NCBI GenBank assembly: GCA_032622095.1
Contig: CP136068.1
Span: forward strand, 137,647,989 to 137,711,988
Source: Siphonodentalium dalli
Taxonomy: Eukaryota; Mollusca; Scaphopoda; Gadilida; Siphonodentaliidae
DNA length: 64,000 nt
Direction: 5' to 3'
A model generated the notes under the pieces. It was given only the letters and a program-made list of their open reading frames with translations. It made no database searches and had not been told where the DNA came from. This document shows positions 55,182 to 64,000 of the stretch, piece after piece. Both the position numbers and the translations under genes were made by a program. The first letter of the stretch is position 1; every line of letters begins with the position of its first letter.

Positions 55182-57326
55182 ATCTTGACATATCTTTCAG
55201 TTTACAACCTCTATTGTTTTATTCAAGAAATTTCAAATTTCTGGACATTTTATACGAGATTGGGAGGGGTGACACAACCTGTCCTGAACACCATTCCCCA
55301 GTGAATCCCCACTGTTGCCATATACCTGCTGCCAACATATACAAACTTTTGCTAGATAACCAACTTGGTTTGGCCTATTTACCTGCACAAAGTAAGGAAA
55401 CAGACATATGGTATATTCCTGATAATACATGAGTGTGTTAGACAAAACAGATTATAAAATAACACTGTATAAGTTATAACATAGCTTCCCCCATTTCTTT
55501 GATTGAGTATCATCTGTTTGATGGTACTCAGACACATCCCTGTCTTTGAAAATGCATAGATGCAGATGTCATGGTCTTATGCAGTGGAGATTTGATCTGT
55601 TTGATCCCTCTTTCGATCGAGTAGAAAGTTGAAACCCTCCCCCATATGGTTGGAATATTTCATCTAATGTGGCTGGTGGGGGTGTTGGGGGGAATTGGGG
55701 GGTGGGGTGGAGGGAGTTGTTAATCTTTATGGAAAACGATATAAATATTCAAGTTTTGTTATAAAAAAAACTTTAATATTTTGTATTAAATATCTGTTAG
55801 AAAATTAAAATTTCAGATAAATCTATACAGAAAGATCTTTCAGTCTACAACTTCTATTGTTTCAGACAAGAATAAATTATTTGCTGAAAAGTTTACCCGG
55901 GATTGAGAGGTGGCAAACCATCCTGCCCTGTCTGTAACCCCTACTGTTGTCAAGTGCCTGCAGACAGCATCAAAATTGATATTAAAGACACATTATCCAA
56001 ATTAACAGTCCCAAATTACTATTTCTTTGGCTTTGGGGGGTGGGTAAACAATATTTGATTCGAGTCGGGGAACCCACCCAACAAAGCGCAGAGTGATCAG
56101 ATATTGATTTTTGAAGTTTGTTATTTCTCGTGATGTGCAATTATTTGTGGCCCAGAAAAGAGTTGTCAATCCGACGGTCTCGGACAAAATTGCGGATGAA
56201 GATGGATAACTCTAAAGTCAAGTGGTAATATTTTGTGATACTCAAGTGATAAAACGGTCATATTTCATTGAACAAAATGTTGATAAATAACACATTTTGG
56301 GAAATTTGATACCATAGTAGACAGTGATTAGTATTATTTTGTTGCAATTAATCGATTCTTATAACTAAAGAGTATTTTGAAGAAATGTTGTTGTTGTTGT
56401 ATCTTGTTGATATGGGGACCGCCTGAACAGATTGAAAATAAATTTGAGTTGGCCTTTTTACATTCACAAAATAAGGAAACAGACATATGGTCCTTTCCTC
56501 ATAATACATGAGTGTGTCAGACAGAACAGATTATAAAATAACACTGTTGAAGATATAACCTTCCTCCCCTCTTTGATTGAGTATCATCTGGTTTATGGTA
56601 CTCAGGCACATCCCTGTCTTTGATGCATCCTAAAATCCATAGATGCAGACGGCAGAGTGGCATGGTCTTATGGAGTGTGGATTTAACCTGTTTAATCCGT
56701 CTTTCGATAGAATAGAAATCCTGAACCATATGGTTGAAAAATTTTCATTTTATTGTGGGTGGGAGGGGGGGGGGGGGTGTTAATTTTTATGGAAAATGAT
56801 ATAAATATTCAAGTTTTATAAAAAAAAGCTCTTTATTATTTTCAATAAATATCTGTCAGAAAATAAAAATTTCAGAAATATCCATACTTACCTTTTTCAG
56901 TCGCCAACTTCTATTGTTTCACAAGAAAGAATTATTTGCTGAAAATTTTACCCAGGAGTGAGAGACAGACAGTATCAAAATTTATATTAAATGAAAATCA
57001 ATTCGAGTTGGCCTTTTTACCTTCACAAAATAAGGAAACAGACATATGGTCTTTTCCTCATAATACATGAGTGTGTCAGACAAAACAAATTATAAAATAA
57101 CACTGTTGAAGATATAACCTTCCTCCCCTCTTTGATTGAGTATCATCTGGTTTATGGTACTCAGACACATCCCTGTCTTTGATGCATCCTAAAATCCATA
57201 GATGCAGACTGCAGAGCGGCACAGTCTTATGGGGTATCAGGCTTTGATATGTTTGATCCCATTGATGCTTGGCTTGTGGTATATCGACTTCTGACCAGCC
57301 TTGTCTGATGCACTTTAGGTTCGAAG
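55182..57326 (+). repeat. Dispersed tandem repeat beside the DIRS element
   Basis: Three copies of a block marked by AAGGAAACAGACATATGGT, CATAATACATGAGTGTGT and TTTGATTGAGTATCATCTG start at about 55393, 56472 and 57033. Between them is a second motif (TCAGTCTACAACTTCTATTG, TTTGCTGAAAA.TTTACCC) at about 55846 and 56898, with related DNA near 55197. Units are 560-1,080 bp and diverged. No gene. Confidence 0.62.
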
Positions 57327-57399
57327 TTTATCATCTGTGACTTGAACGTGAAAAGATCTGCCAGTCAGAGAGGATGTGAGATGCAGAAATTAGTTCAGC

Positions 57400-57773
57400 C
57401 ACTCTTATATATGCGAGTCAACCATAGGTTGCCTCGCATATATAAGAGAATGCATTGGCCTAACAAATTTTATATTATTATAATTGTTAAAAATGTAAAA
57501 AAAAAAATTACAAAAATTATAATTTAAAAAAAAATAATGTAAGAAATGATGATACAAAATTATTAAAGTTGTTAAAGAATGTAAGAATGATAAAAATGAT
57601 AAAATTGTTAAAGAATATAAGAAAAAAATATAAATATTTATATAAAATTGTTAGGCCAATGCATTCTCTTATATATGCACAGCGACTTATGGCCGACTCG
57701 CATATATAAGAGAATGCATTGGCAAAGGGTGTTTAATGTTGCATGTGCGCAGTTCCAATCATGAAAGGGTTAA
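57400..57773. mobile_element. TTAA element family B, left end lost, third inner-stem type
   Basis: The first cassette (about 57403-57460) has inner stem CAACC/GGTTG, a third paired version of the stem. A long A/T spacer is followed by a decayed second cassette and the end CCAATCATGAAAGGG plus TTAA (57770-57773). Confidence 0.65.
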
Positions 57774-57869
57774 TAGGTTTGTTAATATGGTGCCAGTGCA
57801 GAAGGATAAAACAAGGGGCACAGCTATCCTTCTGCAATGGCACAAGTGCCGTATCAACAAACTCATTAA
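57770..57869. mobile_element. 100-bp TTAA foldback abutting the previous element
   Basis: TTAA at 57770-57773 (shared) and 57866-57869. Ends TAGGTTTGTT and AACAAACTCA, arms GTGCCAGTGCAGAAGGATA and complement. A shorter relative stands in the same position at 60410-60469. Confidence 0.6.
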
Positions 57870-58417
57870 CACACAAAGTTTATCGCATGTGACTTGAGCG
57901 TGAACAGATCTGCCAGTCAGAGAGGATGTGATATGCAGAAGTGCAGAAATTAGTTCAGCTACCTGGCTGTGTACTTTTAATGGTGAATTAGTGAACTAAC
58001 TCTAGATAATCATTCTTTAATAGGACCTATAAGGTTCAAGTTTCTATAATGATTATTTATGTCAGGATTAACGGATGAGTGACCAGTGGAGTGACTGGAT
58101 GATTTTCACCAAGCTTATCTTTATATAAATTCACAGAACGACACAAGTTAACCCTTTCATGACGGGAGCTTTCTGAATTTTTGCGTAAACCCTGTGCCAA
58201 TGCATTCTCTTATATATGCGAGTCGACCATAAGTCGCCTTGCATATATAAGAGAATGCATTGGCCTAACAAATTTTTTATTGTTTTTTATAATGGTTAAA
58301 AAATGTAAGAAAAAATGAAGAAAAAAAAAAAAATTGTTAAAATGATAAAAAAAATTGTTAAAATGATCAAATTTGATAAAGAATGTAAGAAAAAATTATA
58401 AATTATTAAAGAATGTA

Positions 58418-60260
58418 AGGCGACAGCAATTTTAATTGCTTGGTTTACGAACCCGCCGACAACTTTTTACAGTAAATCGCAAATTTCCTGATCTATTACA
58501 TTTCTAGTAATTCTCGACAGTTATCTTTTAGATATGTGATGTATTATGGCATTGGATTCTCATTCCGGCGCACGTTCAACGTTTTTGTGTATCATGTGGC
58601 GCAATTGGGGACATCTGCGGAGTCCGGATTCCTACTTTTTGAATGGTGCGAAGTGCGATTAACGCAATACGATAGGGGAATGTTCACTGTGTGCGTAACG
58701 TAACTATCACAAGTATAACGTACTCTGGTAACAACTTGTCGCCAATTTCATACTTAAGAAATTTTAAACAAATCATCTTCGGCTTGTTTTATTTTATTTT
58801 TATGAAAAAGGAATAATACATGTTGTGATAAATATATTTATAACAACAAATAGAATCAAATTAGATACAAACATTGGTGATATCTGAGTACGAACGTCAG
58901 AGTGTTCCCCTATCGTATTGCGATAATCGCCAACCAATAATTAACTACGGAAGTGAATTACTGAAATCGAAACTGAAACCGTGTCTGCTTGATCTGCTAA
59001 TCGAAAGACACCTGATACATGTGATACGTTATTAAAGGATGACATCGTGTTTATTTGATTTGTACATCATATCTAAATAATTTAATCTGGTCAATTAATA
59101 GGGGAATGGAATTTTGTGAGTGGAATATAACCCAAATATTTATTTAACTTGCTTCTGTAGTTCTGGGTTTTTCCAGATCAAATTTGGCTGTGGGATAGCA
59201 CTGTAGTACACTTGGGGATTTAATTAAAAAGGTAAACACATGACCTATGATTTTTCTTGCATTTTCGTGATCAACTTGTGTCAATCTAGGCGTATACACG
59301 GGTCAGCCATTAATATCAGCGCCCGATCGGACAGCATACCGGTACTTCACCCACGACAACATACCTGGACAAGTGTTGTAATAGGGGGAAAGTTGGCATT
59401 TTGCATTCAGATCTTTATTCAGTGATTTCAAATGAGACTTTTCAGCCTGACAAACTTGGTATCTGACTGAGTTCTGATTTTTGTCAGAATACCCTGATCA
59501 GGTTGCGAACTTACGATCCCCAGTCCGCTAGCATGAGAGACCAGTACGCTATCTCTCGGCTACTGACTTCCCTTAAACGTTGTCTCCACGTTCCAAGCAA
59601 AATCCATTGTCATTGAAGTCGAAAAAGTTAATATACGCCCTACGGACAAAATGCACATTAAATAATGTGAACAAAGCTGTGCCTTTGATTACAAAATATC
59701 TTTGTTAGAAATTCCACCAATTCTGTAGGGTATTCTTATTTCATTTTGTTGTTCAATATATTTTAAGTTCACCTTCCCTTGATTTCATCTGGCTATCTGA
59801 GTAACTTAATGTTTGACACAATTATCGTAACTTAATGTTTGACACAATTATCAACAGAAACTTACAATTTACACCCTCAATGTGACATTTTGTTTAATAT
59901 TTAATATGCAGACTATATACACCCAGTATTGGTATTCACAGGGAGTAAGTATCTCTGAATCTGAATTAATTTTGATATATTAAATCTGCTTGTATAATAT
60001 TCACCAATAGGATACACTCAAATTCAGCCACAGAAGACTGGAAATAATGAATATCAGGTTCCGTGTTATTGTTTACATTTTATGAGAAGTTAATAAATTA
60101 TATCTAAATGAATTAATGATGTTTAGTTCACCAGTGATCATGCGGGGAAAGTCGTCGAATAATATGCCCAAGTTTTTTTGTTTTTTTGTTTTTCCCTCCT
60201 CCATCTAAAGAATTTTTCCACTGCATGTTCGTAAACCAAGTCATTAAATTGCGGCGGCCT
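58418..60260. mobile_element. Unclassified 1.84-kb element inside a TTAA element
   Basis: The ends are inverted: AGGCGACAGCAATTTTAATT with GCTTGGTTTACGAAC at the left, and inward from the right AGGCCGCCGCAATTTAATGA with CTTGGTTTACGAAC. No clear target duplication. Near the left an internal inverted pair, GCAATACGATAGGGGAATG (about 58653) and its complement (about 58905), makes a 270-bp stem-loop. No transposase. A tRNA-like stretch lies within it at about 59503-59573. Confidence 0.62.
59503..59573 (-). other. tRNA-like sequence, possible SINE head
   Basis: On the minus strand, GTAGCCGAGAGATAGCGTAC resembles an A box region and AAGTTCGCAACC a B box, spaced as in a tRNA of about 72 nt. No clean cloverleaf or anticodon could be drawn by eye, so a tRNA-derived SINE is more likely than a functional tRNA. 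Confidence 0.33.
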
Positions 60261-60409
60261 AAGAAAAAATTATAAAATTGTAAAAGAATATAAGAAAAAA
60301 TTATAAAAATTGTAAGAAAAATTGACCCATGGTTGACTCCCATATATAAGAGAATGCATTAGCACAGGGTCTATAATGTCGCGCGTGCGCATCTCACGTC
60401 ATGAAAGGG

Positions 60410-60469
60410 TTAATGGGTTTGTTCTATCCTTCTGCAATGGCACAAGTGCCATATCAACAAACCCATTAA
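60410..60469. mobile_element. 60-bp TTAA foldback abutting the previous element
   Basis: TTAATGGGTTTGTT at the left, AACAAACCCATTAA at the right. Internal GCAATGGCACAAGTGCCAT. Same family and same neighbour as 57770-57869. Confidence 0.6.
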
Positions 60470-60913
60470 CACACAGTGTTGTTCTGTGTTTATCACATGC
60501 CATTGTCATAGAATCCGTGAAATACAATAAGAAAAAAAAACCAGACTTACAAGGTTTATTCAGGCACATATACAGGGCTTGTTTTGTCATGTGTGATGCT
60601 TTTATGTTATAGTTCCGGCTTCATGGTTGAAGCAAACATCATTTACATTGTGTGACGTCAACAGGATGCTTATGAAATGCTTGTTTAATTTGTACAGATT
60701 TGTAAATATCGAACAGCAGGAACACTGTAATTCTAGGAACAAGCATGTATTATTTAATATCCAGGTCCTGATGTAGCACTCTATATCCTATTATCTGATT
60801 TGTCAGGTTTGGTATCCTGTCGGGGCTTGTGATTTGTACGTGAATCCAAATCGATTCTCGCAAATGATTTTCAGAAAATGAAACATGAGATTCAAATATG
60901 ATTCTCGCGAACA
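60470..60913. other. Intron, nothing recognised
   Basis: No gene or element recognised. Confidence 0.35.
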
Positions 60914-60915
60914 TA

Positions 60916-61166
60916 CAGTAATGCCCTACTTAATCGACTGCTTAACCACAGCAGAATTATGGGTAACTTTTCAGGATTTAGTCGGAAATATGGCTTGTTG
61001 CCATTCATCGGAAAGCTGTCCCTGAGAGCTTTCCGATGAATGGCAACAAGCCATATTTCCTGAGAGCTTTCTGATGAATGGCAACAAGCCATATTTCCGA
61101 CTAAATCCTGAAAAGTTACCCATAATTCTGCTGTGGTTATGGAGTCGATTACTTTGGGCATTACTG
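60916..61166. mobile_element. Family G foldback with an internal duplication
   Basis: TA-flanked (60914-60915, 61167-61168), CAGTAATGCCCTACTTAATC left end. The arm segment GAGAGCTTTC(C/T)GATGAATGG, followed by CAACAAGCCATATTTCC, is present twice in a row, lengthening one arm. Confidence 0.74.
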
Positions 61167-61168
61167 TA

Positions 61169-62784
61169 TATCCTATTATCTGAATGTTGGTAGGTATGTG
61201 GTCACTAATTTGATGTCATTATTAAATGCACACCATAAATTTTCCATGGCATGTTGGAGTACCCATTTGTTCTATATTATCCTTTTACAATGATATATGT
61301 GTGTAGAGTTCATTGTCACTTTAATGCATTTCACTTTAATATATTTCATCATATTTAATTCCCTGAAAAGATCTTTCTTGTGTAATATAGTAATGATATC
61401 CAATGTTCAACTCAAATAAGTTTCTTCAAAACTATTTTATAAATTCCATCAATTAAGCTAAGTCAGCTAGTTACTCATTAAGATTAGCAGCGGAAGAGTC
61501 AATACTATGAGGTGTATGCTATCTGCCATCTGCCGTCTCTAACAATTGACCATATGCACTTACTCATATCATAAAAGCGAAAATCTGCCTAATGCCGCTT
61601 AACTTCCCCCAACAAACCATGATACACACCACACTGGCATTGTGCCAGGTGAGCTAATAAATTCAAGACGTTTTTTTTTGCATTCGTCTTCCTTCGCTCT
61701 TTGATTGATGGCGAATCTGCTAAAATACTGAACAGTGATTTTACGATACTCCGGCTTGATTTCGTTGATTCTCTCCACGGCCTGGTCTCTCCCCTCAGCT
61801 GTCGACTCAGTAGAAAAAATAATCTGTTTTAGAGTGGCTTTCACAAGAGGTGTACTTCTCTATCACATGTGAGAATTGTGTACTTCTTAGTTATATTTCA
61901 GTGAGGATTTAATACCCCGAGAATCATTCAATATTTATGATGTTTTACATGTGATCATCTTTTGGAATGTTTACATTCATTCGTAATGAGTTCAAAGAAA
62001 CAAAGAAGATCTTTATTTGGTAAGAGTATTTAGTTTATTTATTGGGCATATTTTTTGTACATTTTACCTACTATTTTGTAAAAAAATTGTTGTTTTTTGT
62101 TTGTTTTTTGTTTGATTTATTTAGTTTTTTGTTTGTATTTTGTAATAAAACGGATAAATTTCATTCATATGTCATTTTTCTTTTATTAATTTCCTTATCC
62201 TTGAGGGTCAGATGGTTCAAATTTTAATGATCTATTTTTTTTTTTGTGTTGTAAAAAAAATTCAATATTGATATGTGGTGATCAGATGTCATTTTTTGTT
62301 GACTTTAATACATATGTCTTCTTTACAATAAACTGCAAATTTGTAATAGGTTAATTTTAAGTTTGGCTTATTTTCCTTGCTTTCTTGTAAGCACTTCCGA
62401 GTCGAAGATAATGAAAATCACAGAATCTTCAGTCATACAATTAAGTTTTGTAAAATAATAGTGTAAGTTCATTAATGACACAAGATCTAGAGACAGCATT
62501 TTTGTGTGATGCTGTAAACAGGAGCCTCCGAGGAAACTACTCTTGGGCTCCAAATAAACATACATATGCATGTTTATTATTTTCTTGGGGAATTTAATTC
62601 CCCCCTGCACAGTGCTTATATGGGTCTGCACGTTTATTAGTTTTGAGGCTAAGAAAATTGAAATCGGTACAAACTCAAGATTTCTAAATGATTCTGATAT
62701 CAAAATGATGAGCTTATAACTTTATGCATGTACATTTTCAAGTATATTGCATACATGTGAACATTTAGATATTGAATAAAACAC
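61169..62784. other. Intron with one unrecognised frame
   Basis: No element boundary seen. The only frame with protein-like composition is on the minus strand at 61599-61844. The stretch 62040-62260 is T-rich low-complexity DNA. Confidence 0.35.
61599..61844 (-). pseudogene. Unrecognised coding-like fragment, about 81-85 codons
   Basis: The peptide looks protein-like: IIFSTESTAEGRDQAVERIN, then EYRKITVQYFSRFAINQR and KKKRLEFISSPGTMPVWCV. It ends in a stop; upstream the frame is open for only about five more codons and lacks an ATG. No matching splice acceptor or family could be named. It may be a retrocopied or transposon-derived exon relic. Confidence 0.25.
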
Positions 62785-62913
62785 CAAATTGTTAGGCCAA
62801 TGAATTCTCTGATATATGTGAGGCTCCCTATGGGAGACTGATATATATAAGAGAATGCATTGGCAGAGGGTTTTTTGCAAAATTTCAGGAAGCTCCAGTC
62901 ATGGAAGGGTTAA
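62785..62913. mobile_element. TTAA element family B, right half
   Basis: One cassette with the CTCCC/GGGAG inner stem (about 62796-62864), then AGCTCCAGTCATGGAAGGG and TTAA at 62910-62913. The left half is missing. Confidence 0.62.
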
Positions 62914-63093
62914 AAGGAGAAATTATAGGCAATATCAAACAACTTCCTGGTCGTCGACAAAACTTTCAAGTTTTTCAAATAAATATAACTCTAGCTATGC
63001 CCGATACTTCAATAAGGAAGAGGACTCAGGTATTTCATGCCAAAAATTCTTGTGCGCTGACCAACTGTTTACATGAAGCTTGCTGATACAAGG

Positions 63094-63493
63094 TTAACCC
63101 TTTACCCAACAGAACGGCCCTGTGCCAATGCATTCTCTTATATATGCGAGTCGACCATAGGTCGCCTCGCATATATAAGAGAATGCATTGGCTTAACACA
63201 TTAAAAATTATAAAATTGTTAAAGAATGTAAGAAAAAATGGTAAAAAGTTTTTAAAAAAGATTTTTTTTAGGCCAATGCATTCTCTTATATATGCGAGGC
63301 GACCTATGGTCGACTCGCATATATAAGAGAATGCATTGGCACAGGGCATAACTGTAACTATCACAATGTGGTCAAGGAGCCGGTTCCAATGATATCCATA
63401 TTTGTATGGTTCTATTGAGACAGACCGAAGATATTTTAGGCTGTTGAAGCTGTATTTGGCTGGTTTTGGCCGGTTTGTTGGGTAAAGGGTTAA
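63094..63493 (-). mobile_element. TTAA short element, family A, complete
   Basis: TTAA at 63094-63097 and 63490-63493. Two cassettes, both with the CGACC/GGTCG inner stem. Nearly the same sequence as the copy at 40005-40403, including the GTTTTTAAAAAAGATTTTTT spacer. Confidence 0.84.
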
Positions 63494-63719
63494 CCTGGAA
63501 TCTGGAACGGTCTTGAACTTGACAAATGACCATTCAAGGCCAGGAAGTTGCTTGAATTACAATTTCAGTGGATTTCAGTGGTATTAAATTGCTCCTCTTG
63601 CTGAATTCCGCTTGCATTTAACCATATTTAATTGGGGGGGGGGAGGGATGGGGGGCTGAAATCCTTTGCCATGAATTTTAGATAAATCAGGGAACAGCCT
63701 AGAGGTTTCAAATTGGGAG

Positions 63720-64000
63720 CAAGCCTGATTATAATGTGCCTGTCATTTGCAGAATGAGGTCCCCAGAGGGTGAATTTAGTGACGCTATCCCACATAGCGG
63801 TCTAGCATCACCAAATTCACCCTATGGGGATTTCTTTCCGCATGGCCTCATCTGCTATGGGAGACATATGCTCAGATAGAAGTTCCCAAATAGTGAATCT
63901 TGTGATGTGCACCCATTGGGGAAACTCGATCATGCAATGTGTCATCTGCCAATTTGGGGATATAGAGAAACTAAACTAAAAAAGAAATAGAATCTATGTG
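63720..64000. mobile_element. hAT-type element, family H, cut by window end
   Basis: Begins CAAGCCTGATTATAATGTGC. First GAATGAGG hairpin at about 63752-63843, then the family spacer. The last bases (GGGATATAGAGAAACTAAAC...) match 29714-29757, so the second hairpin should lie just past the window. Confidence 0.68.

Larger units (their letters stand above)
57327..57962. repeat. Flank duplication around a TTAA element pair
   Basis: The segment AGATCTGCCAGTCAGAGAGG...TTAGTTCAGC occurs at 57327-57399 and again at 57886-57962, bracketing the elements at 57400-57869. Confidence 0.62.
58148..60413. mobile_element. TTAA element family B split by a 1.8-kb insertion
   Basis: The left half begins TTAACCCTTTCATGACGGGA (58148) with a cassette at about 58196-58265 and A/T spacer. 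The right half resumes at 60261 with the same A/T spacer, a decayed cassette and CGTCATGAAAGGGTTAA (to 60413). Confidence 0.66.

Noticed and set aside
59503-59573. Functional tRNA gene
   Set aside because: A-box-like and B-box-like motifs exist but no clean acceptor, anticodon stem or anticodon could be drawn. Kept only as a possible SINE head.

Overview
This is an AT-rich, intron-scale stretch of animal nuclear DNA packed with transposable elements. The only host gene I can support is split over two plus-strand exons, 1056-1176 and 18116-18301. Both have good splice sites and compatible phases. Together they encode the N-terminal FHA-domain region of a PHLDB (LL5-like) pleckstrin-homology-like protein. 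The rest of the window therefore appears to be intron: about 16.9 kb between the two exons, and at least 45.7 kb after the second with no further exon found. Large introns, a DIRS retrotransposon, an intact hAT transposon and many TTAA-flanked short elements suggest a non-vertebrate metazoan, probably marine (echinoderm, hemichordate, cephalochordate or mollusc grade). I cannot name the species.

Layout. 1-1024: TTAA elements. 1056-1176: PHLDB exon. 1786-6311: an apparently complete hAT transposon with an 857-codon transposase, terminal inverted repeats and a 7-bp target duplication. 6654-9117: a 2.46-kb non-coding element with a TA target site and TACCGCG-rich ends. 10.8-12.4 kb: two foldback elements. 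12.45-14.67 kb: a roughly 300-bp tandem repeat interrupted by a 673-bp solo LTR. 16.0-17.2 kb: large foldbacks. 17.3-17.7 kb: a TTAA element. 18.1-18.3 kb: second PHLDB exon. 18.4-19.5 kb: two short hAT-type elements and a TTAA element. 19.6-21.7 kb: a 50-bp minisatellite carrying TTAA insertions. 22-35 kb: mixed hAT-, TA- and TTAA-type elements. 35.7-47 kb: a mosaic of direct and inverted segmental duplications in which paralogous copies give filled and empty insertion sites. 48.7-55.2 kb: a degenerate minus-strand DIRS element containing two identical 451-bp TA elements. 55.2-57.2 kb: a dispersed tandem repeat. 57.3-64 kb: more nested TTAA, TA and hAT-type elements.

The most interesting features are structural. 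(1) A roughly 70-bp hairpin cassette recurs in TTAA elements that have different termini, and its inner stem shows paired, compensating substitutions. (2) TTAA elements stack on one shared TTAA. (3) The paralogous segments at 35.7-38.9 kb preserve empty sites for five elements with three target rules (TTAA, TA, 8 bp). (4) Three TA elements of very different size share a related terminus, and two of them carry different GC-rich subterminal arrays. (5) Breakpoints of the 38-47 kb rearrangement lie in or beside short element copies.
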